A stretch of DNA of 64,000 nt from Myxococcus stipitatus DSM 14675 (GTDB lineage Bacteria > Myxococcota > Myxococcia > Myxococcales > Myxococcaceae): contig NC_020126.1 of the NCBI RefSeq assembly GCF_000331735.1, positions 10,047,501 through 10,111,500 on the forward strand, read 5' to 3'. The first letter of the stretch is position 1, and each line of letters starts with the position of its first letter. This document shows, one piece after another, positions 8,204 to 17,326 of this stretch. Both the position numbers and the translations under genes were made by a program. Under the pieces are notes generated by a model. It ran no database searches, was not told where the DNA came from, and saw only the letters and a list, made by a program, of their open reading frames with translations.

Positions 8204-10512
8204 TGGACCTGGACCTGCTCACCCGGGTGCACCTGTTCCCGGTGCGCCACCACTCGCCGCGCACCACGGCGGTGCTCGGACGCTGGCTGGAGCACGTGAA
8301 GCCGGAGGTGGTGCTCATCGAGGGCCCCTGCGATGCCTCCGCGCTCGTGGACGTCCTGTGCGACGCGGACACCCGGCCTCCCATCGCCCTGCTCGGCTAT
8401 CGCACGGACGACACGCCGGGCTCCGCGCTGTGGCCCTTCGCGGAGTACTCCCCCGAATACGCGGCGCTGCGCTGGGCCCAGGCCCACGCCGCCCGCGCGC
8501 TCTTCATCGACATCCCCGTGGGCGTCAGCCTGGCCATGGACCGGCGGGACGCGGTGCCGCCCTCCGAGGCCGAGGCCGGAGCGGAGGCCCAGGAGCCGGC
8601 TCCGGAGCCCGAGGAGCCCATCACCGAGCGGTTCGCTCGCGAGCGGGGCTATCGCTCCTTCGAGGAACTGTGGGAGGCGCTGTTCGAGGCGCCGGACTGG
8701 ACGCCCGAGGGCTTCCGGAGCGTGCTGCTCGCGTGGGCGGACGTGCTCAACGCGGGGCCTCGCCTGGACTATCACCGCTGGCGCGATGCCTTCATGGCGC
8801 GGCAGGTGCTGGAGGTCGTGGCCCGCGGGGTTGCCCCCGAGAAGATCGCCGTCGTGGCGGGCGCCGCGCACGTGGCCGCCTTCGTCGCGAAGGACGTGGA
8901 GGCCGCGCTGGAGGCTCGGCTCCCGGCGGCAGTGCCCTGCGCGGTGACGGTGATTCCGTACAGCTTTCCGCGCCTGTCCGAGCAGCTCGGCTATGGGGCC
9001 GGCAACCGCGCGCCGCACTTCTACCAGAAGGCCCATGAGGCGAAGTGTGACTTCCGGCGCGCGACGCTGGAGGTGCTCATCGACTTCGCCGGACACCTGC
9101 GCATGCGCGGCTTCACCGCATCGCTGTCCGACGTGCTGGAGGCCTACCGGCTCGCGGTGACGCTGTCGGACCTGCGCGAGAAGACGGCGCCGGGCCTGGA
9201 CGAGCTGCGCGAGGCCACCATCGCCACGCTCTGCCGAGGCGATGCGACCCACGTCGACTCCTTCCTGTGGAAGAGCGTGGTGGGCCACCAGGTGGGCCGC
9301 GTGGCCAGTCGCATCGGGAAGAACTCGCTCCAGGCGGAGTTCTGGCGGGAGGTGGACTCGCGCCACCTGCCGCGCACCGACAGCCCGGAGACCTTCACGC
9401 TGCGGCTGAGCAACGAGGTGGAGGTGGGCTCGTCGGTGTTCCTCCACCGGCTGCGGGTCGCGGGCATTCCCTACGCCACGCTCGTGGGCACCGCGCAACA
9501 GAAGCTCACCCCCAAGGAGGCCAGCGCCCAGGCCGCGCTCACCCGCGTGCGGGAGTCGTGGCAGGCCCAGTGGACCCCGTCCACCGACGTGGCGCTGGTG
9601 GAGAAGATCGTCCTGGGCGACTCGCTGGAGGCCGTGACGACGCGAGTCCTCCAGGAGCAACTGGACGCGGCGCGGAGCACGGGCGGCGCCGCGGAGGTGC
9701 TGCTGGAGTCGGTGATCACCGGCTGCGCGCAGACGCTGGGCGCCGCGCTGCGCGCGTGTGATGCGCATGCCTCCACGGACGTGGACCTGCCCTCGCTCGC
9801 GTCGGCGGCGCGGGCGCTGTCGGGACTCGTCGCGTACGGCACCTCCCGCGCGCACACGGCGATGGGCGACGAGGCCGTGGCCGTGCTCTGCCAGAAGACC
9901 TTCACGCGCGCGCTGCTGCGGGTGCACGAGGCCTGCGCCTGCGCGCCCGACGCCGTGCCCGCCGTGATGGATGCGCTGCGGACGCTGCACGAGGTGGCGC
10001 TGGCCCAGCCGCTCGCGGACAAGGCCGGATGGCTCACCGCGGCCCGGGAGCTGATGCGCAGCGGCACCGTGCACCCTTCGGCGTCGGGGCTGGCGACGGG
10101 CCTGCTGTACCTGTCGCGGGAGCTGACCGAGGAGGAGGTCTCGAGGGAGGTGGGGCTGCGGCTGTCGCTCGCGGTGGCGCCGGAGGTGAGCGCGTCGTGG
10201 CTGGAGGGCTTCCTGCGGGTCAACGCGCTGGTGCTGGTGAAGAACCGCGACGTGGTGAAGGCGCTCGACGAGTTCCTGGTGGGCATCGACCCCGAGCTCT
10301 TTCGTCAGACCCTCCCGGTATTGAGAAGAGCACTGGGCGTGCTCGGTAGCACCGAGCGGCGCTACCTCATGGAGAACATCGTGGCCGTGCGGCGGCTGGG
10401 AGAGCAGGGCCGCGCGGTGAAGACGGTGCTCGAGGAAAAGGACAAAGAGAAGCTCAAGGACATGAGCGCCGAGCTGGGCAAGGCGCTCGATGACCTGGAC
10501 GACCTGCTATGA
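8203..10512 (+). CDS. DUF5682-like protein of the MoxR-vWA operon
   Basis: A 769-residue protein beginning MDLDLLTRVHLFPVRHHSPRT, with VVLIEGPCDASALVDVL and FIDIPVGVSLAMDRR. These resemble the EreA/ChaN/TraB-like fold seen in DUF5682 proteins, including the conserved HHSP near the start. An acidic low-complexity linker (about residues 122-145) separates this from a long alpha-helical remainder. No catalytic function is established that I know of. Overlaps with both neighbours (TGATG at the start, the last codons covering the next ATG) show strict co-translation, so it is probably a core component of the complex. Confidence 0.75.
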   Translation: MDLDLLTRVHLFPVRHHSPRTTAVLGRWLEHVKPEVVLIEGPCDASALVDVLCDADTRPPIALLGYRTDDTPGSALWPFAEYSPEYAALRWAQAHAARALFIDIPVGVSLAMDRRDAVPPSEAEAGAEAQEPAPEPEEPITERFARERGYRSFEELWEALFEAPDWTPEGFRSVLLAWADVLNAGPRLDYHRWRDAFMARQVLEVVARGVAPEKIAVVAGAAHVAAFVAKDVEAALEARLPAAVPCAVTVIPYSFPRLSEQLGYGAGNRAPHFYQKAHEAKCDFRRATLEVLIDFAGHLRMRGFTASLSDVLEAYRLAVTLSDLREKTAPGLDELREATIATLCRGDATHVDSFLWKSVVGHQVGRVASRIGKNSLQAEFWREVDSRHLPRTDSPETFTLRLSNEVEVGSSVFLHRLRVAGIPYATLVGTAQQKLTPKEASAQAALTRVRESWQAQWTPSTDVALVEKIVLGDSLEAVTTRVLQEQLDAARSTGGAAEVLLESVITGCAQTLGAALRACDAHASTDVDLPSLASAARALSGLVAYGTSRAHTAMGDEAVAVLCQKTFTRALLRVHEACACAPDAVPAVMDALRTLHEVALAQPLADKAGWLTAARELMRSGTVHPSASGLATGLLYLSRELTEEEVSREVGLRLSLAVAPEVSASWLEGFLRVNALVLVKNRDVVKALDEFLVGIDPELFRQTLPVLRRALGVLGSTERRYLMENIVAVRRLGEQGRAVKTVLEEKDKEKLKDMSAELGKALDDLDDLL

Positions 10513-11720
10513 GCGTGGACCCCAAGAACCTCTCGGAGAAGGACCGCGACGCGCTCCTGCGCTGGCGGCTGGCGCTGGGCCCCGCCGCGGAGAAGACGGG
10601 GGCGTGTCCCTCGCTGCGCGCGCTGGCCGGCGCCTCGGCCTCGGTGGGCCTGGGCGGTGGAGACCTGGAGCCGCTGGATGACGCGCTCTCCTTCGTCTAC
10701 GGCGAGCGGAGCGGCGGGCGAGAGGGCCCCAAGCCCTACATCCCCGAGTGGCTGGGCGCGCTGCGCAGCTTCTTCCGCGACGACGTGATTGCGCTCGTCC
10801 AGAAGGACGCCATCGAGAAGAAGGGCCTCACGCAGCTCCTGTTCGAGCCGGAGACGCTGCCCTTCCTCGAGAAGAACGTGGAGCTGGTGACGACGCTGGT
10901 GAGCGCGCGCGGGCTCATCCCGGACGAGGCGAAGTCCCTGGCCCGCACCATTGTCCGCGAGGTGGTGGACGAGCTGCGCAAGAAGCTGGAGTCCACCGTG
11001 CGCACGGCGGTCATCGGCGCCCTGCGCCGCGACAGGACGAGCCCGCTGCCCATCGCGCGCAACATCGACTGGAAGCGCACGATTCGCCACAACCTCAAGG
11101 GCTGGGACGCGGAGAACAAGCGCCTGGTGCCCGAGCGCTTCTACTTCTGGCCCAACCAGCGGCGGCACCACGAGTGGGACGTGACGCTGGTGGTGGACCA
11201 GTCCGGCTCCATGGCGGAGAGCGTGGTCTACAGCTCCGTCATGGCCGCCATCTTCGCGTCGCTGGATGTGCTGCGCACGCGGCTGGTCCTGTTCGACACC
11301 GAGGTGGTGGACATGACGCACCTCCTGTCGGACCCGGTGGAGGTGCTGTTCTCCACGCAGCTCGGCGGCGGCACGGACATCAACCGCGCGGTGGCCTACG
11401 CGCAGGCGAACCACGTCCAGCGGCCGGAGAAGACCCTCTTCCTGTTGATCACGGACCTCTACGAGGGCGGCAACGCGCAGGAGCTGCTGGCGCGGCTGCG
11501 GCAGTTGGTGGACTCGCGCGCGAAGGTGCTGTGCCTGCTCGCGCTGTCGGACGGCGGCAAGCCCTCCTACGACCAGGCGATGGCGAAGGAGCTCACCGCG
11601 ATGGGCATCCCGTGCTTCGGGTGCACGCCGCGCAAGCTGGTGGACGTGGTGGAGCGAGTGATGCGCAACCAGGACCTGACGCCGCTGCTGTCCTCCGAGA
11701 AGGAGCTGTCCCATGGCTGA
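10509..11720 (+). CDS. von Willebrand factor A-domain protein (MoxR partner)
   Basis: A 403-residue protein with a helical N-terminal half and a C-terminal vWA domain. The metal-ion-dependent adhesion site is complete: VVDQSGSM (Asp230, Ser232, Ser234), GGGTDIN and LITDLYEGG. vWA proteins next to MoxR ATPases serve as adaptors that bring a client to the ATPase. The start overlaps the end of the DUF5682-like gene and the end overlaps the SWIM gene by 8 bases. No membrane segment or signal peptide, so cytoplasmic. Confidence 0.88.
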   Translation: MSVDPKNLSEKDRDALLRWRLALGPAAEKTGACPSLRALAGASASVGLGGGDLEPLDDALSFVYGERSGGREGPKPYIPEWLGALRSFFRDDVIALVQKDAIEKKGLTQLLFEPETLPFLEKNVELVTTLVSARGLIPDEAKSLARTIVREVVDELRKKLESTVRTAVIGALRRDRTSPLPIARNIDWKRTIRHNLKGWDAENKRLVPERFYFWPNQRRHHEWDVTLVVDQSGSMAESVVYSSVMAAIFASLDVLRTRLVLFDTEVVDMTHLLSDPVEVLFSTQLGGGTDINRAVAYAQANHVQRPEKTLFLLITDLYEGGNAQELLARLRQLVDSRAKVLCLLALSDGGKPSYDQAMAKELTAMGIPCFGCTPRKLVDVVERVMRNQDLTPLLSSEKELSHG

Positions 11721-14598
11721 GTTGCGAAAGCTGGCCCCGGGCATGAGCGCCCTGACGGAAGTCATCAGCGACCGGGACGAGCTGGCCAAGGGCGCGCGCA
11801 TCTTCGACGACAAGCACATCACCCACCTGTCGCGCTTCGAGAACCGGCTGTTCGCGGACGCGCTCGGCTCCGGGGCGACGCCCTACAAGGTCTCGCTGGT
11901 GTTCGGCGATGGCCGTGAGGTGAAGGGGCGGTGCTCGTGCATGGCCGCGCGCTCGCGCCCCTTCTGCAAGCACGCGGCGGCGCTGCTGGTGGCGTGGTCT
12001 CGCGCGCCGGAGTCCTTCGTCACCGCCGACGCGCCTCCGGTCGGCGCGGGAGGCCCCGCGAAGAAGAGCGTGAAGAAGGGCAAGACGGAGACCGCGGACC
12101 TGATGAAGGCGGGCGTGGCCCAGGTCTCCACGCTGGTGCGGGAGCTGGGGCTGTCGGGTGTGACGTCCCTCTCCGAGGACCGCGCCAGCCAGGTGCGCGC
12201 GCTGGGGGAGACGCTGCGCGCCAACGGGCTGCGCAGGCTGGCGGCCAGCACGGTGGAGGTGGCGAACCTCCTGGAGAAGGCCGCCGAGCGCACCGGTGAG
12301 TTCGAGCCTCCCGCCTTCACCGACCTGGTGGCGGACATGCTGCTCACCACGCGCAAGGTGGAGAAGCACCTGGGCGGCGAGGCGCTCGACGACCGCTACG
12401 TCGAGGAGCTCATCGGCAAGACGTGGACGAAGAAGGACCGCGCCCCCGTCGAGGGCCTGACGCTGCTGGAGTACGCGTTCTCCGCGCGCGTCACGCCCGA
12501 CAACTTCGTCGTCCGCGAGAGCCGTTTCCTGGAGCTCGGCTCCGGCAAGCACTTCGCGGAGAAGCAGATCCTCCCCGCCTTCCTCAAGAACGTGGAGCCC
12601 AAGCGGAGCCACTCGGGCGACGTGCTGGAGGAGGCGAAGGGGGGCCAGTACCCGGGCTTCGCGCCCTTCCGCCTGGACCTGGACGAGCAGCTGAAGCGGC
12701 GTCCCCTGGACGAAGCCGCCCTGGTCCAACTCGTGGAGAAGTCGCTCCCGGACGTGGGGGCCGCGCTCGCCGCCTTCCAGGAGCACCGCAAGGACGTCTT
12801 CGCACCGGAGCGGCTGCCGGTGGCGCTGCGGGTGCAGACGCTGTTCGCCAGCGGGAAGCGCTCGCAGCTCGTCGACTCGAAGGGGCAGGGGCTGTTCCTG
12901 CCCGCGGACGAGCAGCTCGATGAGTCCATCTCCGCGGCGCTGGAGGGCGCGACGCTCGAGGTCGTGCTGGGGGACATGGCCCTGGAGGCCGCGCTGCCCA
13001 CGCTGTTCCCCCTGGCGATGGTGGTGGAGACGGCGGAGGGCCTGAGGCTCCGGGGCCTGTCCCGGCTGGAGATGGAGGAGACGTCGCGGCGGGGACGTCG
13101 GCGCGCGGTGGCCTCCGCGTCCTCATCCTCGTCCTCGCGAACCGGTTGGGCGGATGCCGCTCGCGACGCGGGGGCCTCGCGCGCCGCCATCGCCCTGGCC
13201 GAGGTGCGGGACGAGCTGGCGGACAAGTTCTCCCAGGGCCTGTCCGCGGTGTCGCCGCGCGCGGTGGAGCCGCTGGTGGCTCGGCTCAAGGAGCTGGGGC
13301 TGGAGAAGCCCGCCGTCCTGCTGGAGACGCTGGCGCAGCGGCCCGAGGTCGGGGAGCGGCTGGATGACTTCATCAAGGTGTATCAGGTGCTGGGCATCGC
13401 CCTGGTCCGGCTGGCGGGCTCCGTCCAGGTGGAGGGCGAGGCGCTGACGCCCGTGGTCACCCACCCCAGCATCCGCGTGCGCATCCCCCAGCAGCCCATG
13501 ACTCCCGCCGAGGTCCTCCAGAAGCGGGGGCAGGGCGAGCTGACGCGCCACGAGGCCAACGCGCACGTCTCGCGCTACTACGAAACGCTGGATGACGACT
13601 CGCTGATGGAGTCGCTGTATCCCGCCTGGAGCGACGGCATGGCCAGCGCCTTCATCGCGAGGGCCGTGGCCCGCCGTCCTCGAGAGCAGGTGCTGGAGGT
13701 GGCGAAGCGGGCCCTGTCCGAGCACCACAGCCGCATGGTGCGGCGCACCGCCATCCAGGTGCTGGGACAGTTGGGCGGGCGAGACGCCCGCGTGCTCCTG
13801 GATGGACTGACGCGCAAGGGACATGACGGCGGCCTGCGCCTCTTCGCGCGCGAGACGCTGAATGACGTGCAGGCGCGGGAGAAGGGTCCGGAGGCCGTGG
13901 CGACCCTGAGCCGGGAGCGCGAGGCGAAGCTCCGCCCCTTCATCCATCAGGCCCTGACGGAGCCCACGCGGGATGCGCGGATGGGCGCGGTCAACGAGCT
14001 GGAGACGCTGGGGCTGACGCAGGCGTGGCCCGCGTTGAGGCAGGTGTTCTACGGAGACCCCGCCTACGAGGTGCGGCACCGCGCGGCCATGGCGCTGGCG
14101 TGGCTGGGGGACGCGGAGATGCTGGACCGCTACCTGCATCACGTGCAGACCCGGAGCGACACCGACGCCAAGGCGGCCATCTACGCGCTCGGCGTGCTGG
14201 GGGATGTGCGCGGTGCCCAGGCCTTGTTGATGGCCTTCGTCGACGGCTGGAAGAGCACCCTCGTGGCCGAGTCCCTGCGCGCCTTGGGGTTGGCCCTGCT
14301 GGAGCCCGCGGTGCGGCTGGCGGAGACGCGCCCGGAGGCCCTGGAGCGCGAGGGCCTGCGCGCGCTGTTCCGGACCTGGCCGCGCGAGGCGCTCGCGCAG
14401 GTGCTGCTCGCCCACGTCGAGGCGGCGCGGGAGAAGCCCGAGCGGCTCGCGCTCTTCTCGACCTACCTCAAGCTCGCGGGGGAGAACACGCACGGGGCCG
14501 GGAAGGTCGTGGCGGCGGCGCTGCTCGACATTCCCGACGCGGCCAAGGACAAGCAGCTCCTGCGCGCGGCCAAGAAGCTGCTGGGCATCAAGGCCTAG
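11713..14598 (+). CDS. SWIM zinc-finger protein with C-terminal HEAT repeats
   Basis: A 961-residue protein. A SWIM zinc finger sits near the N terminus (GRCSCMAARSRPFCKHAAALL, CxCx(n)CxH), expected to bind DNA or protein. The middle is long and helical with a Ser-rich hinge (about residues 470-478). The last 300 residues are HEAT-like repeats, for example MVRRTAIQVLGQLGG and VRHRAAMALAWLGDAEML. SWIM proteins commonly accompany MoxR-vWA-DUF5682 cassettes. In a conflict system this is the best candidate for target recognition. Its 3' end overlaps the convergent serine hydrolase gene by 11 bases. Confidence 0.82.
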   Translation: MAELRKLAPGMSALTEVISDRDELAKGARIFDDKHITHLSRFENRLFADALGSGATPYKVSLVFGDGREVKGRCSCMAARSRPFCKHAAALLVAWSRAPESFVTADAPPVGAGGPAKKSVKKGKTETADLMKAGVAQVSTLVRELGLSGVTSLSEDRASQVRALGETLRANGLRRLAASTVEVANLLEKAAERTGEFEPPAFTDLVADMLLTTRKVEKHLGGEALDDRYVEELIGKTWTKKDRAPVEGLTLLEYAFSARVTPDNFVVRESRFLELGSGKHFAEKQILPAFLKNVEPKRSHSGDVLEEAKGGQYPGFAPFRLDLDEQLKRRPLDEAALVQLVEKSLPDVGAALAAFQEHRKDVFAPERLPVALRVQTLFASGKRSQLVDSKGQGLFLPADEQLDESISAALEGATLEVVLGDMALEAALPTLFPLAMVVETAEGLRLRGLSRLEMEETSRRGRRRAVASASSSSSSRTGWADAARDAGASRAAIALAEVRDELADKFSQGLSAVSPRAVEPLVARLKELGLEKPAVLLETLAQRPEVGERLDDFIKVYQVLGIALVRLAGSVQVEGEALTPVVTHPSIRVRIPQQPMTPAEVLQKRGQGELTRHEANAHVSRYYETLDDDSLMESLYPAWSDGMASAFIARAVARRPREQVLEVAKRALSEHHSRMVRRTAIQVLGQLGGRDARVLLDGLTRKGHDGGLRLFARETLNDVQAREKGPEAVATLSREREAKLRPFIHQALTEPTRDARMGAVNELETLGLTQAWPALRQVFYGDPAYEVRHRAAMALAWLGDAEMLDRYLHHVQTRSDTDAKAAIYALGVLGDVRGAQALLMAFVDGWKSTLVAESLRALGLALLEPAVRLAETRPEALEREGLRALFRTWPREALAQVLLAHVEAAREKPERLALFSTYLKLAGENTHGAGKVVAAALLDIPDAAKDKQLLRAAKKLLGIKA

Positions 14599-16264
14599 AC
14601 AGACGGGTCTCCAGGCCCGTGCGCTCCGCGCGGAACCGGCGCAGGCGGCGGCTGCTCACCAGCAGCCCGTCGACCCCACCGGCGGCGGTCCGCGTGAAGC
14701 TCACCGCGCCGACCGAGCCGACGAAGCGGTCCCCTCCGACGGGCTCCAGGAAGACGTCGCCCCGACGAGGCCAGCTCACCGCCAGCTTCTCGTCCACGAT
14801 GCGCACCGAGTAGGTCATCTCGACCTCCTCGCTGCGGTACTGGCCGACGAACGCCATCAGCTCCCCGCGCGTGGGCGGGGGTGCGTCGATGCGGATGAAA
14901 GGCCTCGTCGTGGGCCAGGCATCGCGGATGCTCAGCTCGCGCGGGGCGCCAGGCCTCGGTGGGGCGAAGCGCCAGACATGGGGCGACTCGCCGGGGCGGA
15001 ACGCGCCTTCGCCCATGTGGACGAAGTCCTTGGCCCCGCCGACCTCGCGCAGCGCGCCACCCTTGACCTCCAGCCGCACGACTTCATCCGTCAGAGGGCT
15101 CCAGTAGTTGCCGGCGAGCGCCGCCAGGTCCGCCTCCGGCAGCGCGACGGCGGGCGGCAGCGCGGCCTTCATGAGGTCCCCCAGGTACACGTCGGCCACC
15201 TTCCACACGAGCTCCGAGGAGGGAATCGAGCCGCTGTTGCACAGCAGGACGATGGAGAGCCGCTGGTCGGGGAAGAGGACGGACTCCGTTCGGAACCCAC
15301 CCATCATTCCATCATGCCCCACCGTGCGCAGGCCGCGGTGCTCCGTCAGCCGCAGGCCGCCGCCATACCCCGTCACGGTGCCGTCGTTCAGCGTGCCGGA
15401 GGTCTGCATCAGCGCCCTCACCGCGGGCCCGCCGACGCGCCCGTCGAGCTGGTTCTGCTGCCACTTCAGCAGGTCGCCCACCGTGCTGAACAAGCTGCCG
15501 GAGCCGTCCGACTGGGGCATGCTGACGCGCCAGTCGCCCTTGCTCTTGTCGGGCGCGTACCCGATGGCCCTGCGAGGAATGACCGCGAAGGCGCCTTCCT
15601 GGAACCGGGTGTCCTTCATCCCCAGCGGATTGAAGAGTCGCTCGTCGGCGAAGTCCCGCAGCGACTGGCCGGACACGCGTCGCACGATGACGCCCAGCAG
15701 CCCGTACGCGGCATTGGTGTAGAGGACCTCGGCGCCCGGCTCGAAGTTCACCCCACGCTGGCGGGTGAGGACCCACCAGTTGTCCGCATCGAGGGTCATG
15801 TCGTCGCCGCGCCAGCCCGCCAGGGCCATCAACTGGCCTTGCTCGCGCAGGCCGCTGATGTGGTGCATCAGGTGCGCGACGGTGCGGCGCGTTCCGAAGT
15901 CAGGCAGCTCCGGGATGTGCTTCCGGACGTCGTCGTCCATCGACACCTTGCCCTCCTGCACCAATAGCCCCAGGGAGAACGCGATGAACTGCTTGGTGAC
16001 GGAGGCCATGTTGAAGACGGACCGGGGCGTGATGGGGACGTCGTCCTCCAGGTTCGCCCGGCCATGCCCCCGCGCGTAGTCCAGCACGCCGTCGCGAGAG
16101 ACCGCCACCGCGCAGCCGGGCGTGGCCTTGCCGCTCCAGGGCGCGAAGAGGGCATCGACGCGGGCGTGACGCTGGGCCCGCGGGCCACGGGGCGTCTGCG
16201 CGTGGGCGCTGCGTCCTGGAAGGACCCAGAGGGCCAGCAGCAGGAGGGCGTGGAGAGGTCGCAT
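14588..16264 (-). CDS. Secreted serine hydrolase, beta-lactamase/PBP4-like family
   Basis: A 558-residue exported enzyme with a Sec signal peptide (ending SAHAQ, about residue 23). The penicillin-recognising serine-hydrolase core shows SVTK (catalytic Ser and Lys), YTNAAY (YxN) and HDGMMGG (the HxG replacing KTG). This is class C/esterase-like, including esterases, D-amino-acid peptidases and non-lactamase relatives. The C-terminal 180 residues form an extra domain common in these proteins. A beta-lactam phenotype cannot be predicted. Single gene, convergent with the SWIM gene. Confidence 0.85.
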   Translation of the reverse strand: MRPLHALLLLALWVLPGRSAHAQTPRGPRAQRHARVDALFAPWSGKATPGCAVAVSRDGVLDYARGHGRANLEDDVPITPRSVFNMASVTKQFIAFSLGLLVQEGKVSMDDDVRKHIPELPDFGTRRTVAHLMHHISGLREQGQLMALAGWRGDDMTLDADNWWVLTRQRGVNFEPGAEVLYTNAAYGLLGVIVRRVSGQSLRDFADERLFNPLGMKDTRFQEGAFAVIPRRAIGYAPDKSKGDWRVSMPQSDGSGSLFSTVGDLLKWQQNQLDGRVGGPAVRALMQTSGTLNDGTVTGYGGGLRLTEHRGLRTVGHDGMMGGFRTESVLFPDQRLSIVLLCNSGSIPSSELVWKVADVYLGDLMKAALPPAVALPEADLAALAGNYWSPLTDEVVRLEVKGGALREVGGAKDFVHMGEGAFRPGESPHVWRFAPPRPGAPRELSIRDAWPTTRPFIRIDAPPPTRGELMAFVGQYRSEEVEMTYSVRIVDEKLAVSWPRRGDVFLEPVGGDRFVGSVGAVSFTRTAAGGVDGLLVSSRRLRRFRAERTGLETRLSRP

Positions 16265-16368
16265 GCGCGAGAGGATTCCCGAGTCCTCCTCCCGCGCGAC
16301 GGCCCCATCTGTGAAGCCCCGTCAGCCGTCGGTGAGCCGCGCGTTCCGGCCGGTGAGCCGAGGCCGCG

Positions 16369-17205
16369 TCACCCGAACCCGGCCCGAGGCGACACCGGCG
16401 CGTGGCTCAGCGACTCCAGGAAGGAGCCCAGCGCCGCGTTGACGAGCGACGGCTCCTCCACCGACGACGAGTGCCCCGCGCGAGGCAACCGCACCAGGCG
16501 CGAGCCCGGGATGAGCCGATGCAGCCGCTCCGCCTTCTCGGGGACGGTGGCCACGTCCTCCTCGCCCACGACGACGAGCGTGGGCACGCGGATGTTCGGC
16601 ACCTCGTGCGCCACGGTGTTGCGGCGGATGACGCCGTTGACGGCGCGCCAGATGTCCTTGCGGTTCTCCAACAAGCGCGCCCGCCAGAGCGCCCGCTCCT
16701 CCGCGCGGTTCGGGTCCGAGAGGAACGAGCGCCCAAACATGATGCGCATCACCGGGTCCACCACCGGCCGCAGCCCGGCCAGCCGCGCGATGAAGTTGAG
16801 CAGCGTGTAGCGCGGCACGTTGAGGACCGGCTCCGGGTCCGGGGACGTCTCCAGCAAGCTGAGCGAGCGCAAGAGCTCCGGCCGCCGCGCCGCGATGCGC
16901 ATCCCGATGAAGCCCCCCATCGACAGGCCCACGAAGTGGCACGGCCGCGCGCCGAGCTTCTCGATCAACCCCACCGTGTCCAGGTACAGCGTCTCCATGT
17001 CGATGGAGTTCACCTCGGGCACCGCGCTGCGACCCTGCCCCCGGTGGTCATACGCGATGCACCGGTAGCGGCCTCTCAGCGCGTCCACCTGCGGGTCGAA
17101 CAGTCGCGAACTCCACAACAGGCCATGGCTGAAGAGGATGGGCTCGCCCGGACCTTCGGAGTCCTCGTAGTGCAGCTCGGTACCATTCACGGACAACATC
17201 GGCAT
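16369..17205 (-). CDS. Alpha/beta-hydrolase
   Basis: A 278-residue hydrolase with the full alpha/beta fold signature: oxyanion region LFSHGLLWSS, DHRGQGRS, nucleophile elbow GLSMGG, the acid in VVGEEDVATVPEKAERL, and catalytic His in RAGHSSSVEEP. It resembles 3-oxoadipate enol-lactonase and haloperoxidase-like esterases. The ATG at 17205 begins MPMLSVNGTELHYED, the natural start; the frame remains open upstream into the neighbouring gene but in shadow. The substrate is open. Confidence 0.85.
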   Translation of the reverse strand: MPMLSVNGTELHYEDSEGPGEPILFSHGLLWSSRLFDPQVDALRGRYRCIAYDHRGQGRSAVPEVNSIDMETLYLDTVGLIEKLGARPCHFVGLSMGGFIGMRIAARRPELLRSLSLLETSPDPEPVLNVPRYTLLNFIARLAGLRPVVDPVMRIMFGRSFLSDPNRAEERALWRARLLENRKDIWRAVNGVIRRNTVAHEVPNIRVPTLVVVGEEDVATVPEKAERLHRLIPGSRLVRLPRAGHSSSVEEPSLVNAALGSFLESLSHAPVSPRAGFG

Positions 17206-17326
17206 GGCGGCTCCCCTCCCACGTCTCGCAGGATAGGCCACCTCGTGACGCGGCATGACAACAGTCGTGACACAGCGCGCGAGCTGTCGACTCGCGGACG
17301 CCCGCCAACGAAGGTGCGCTCCGGGG

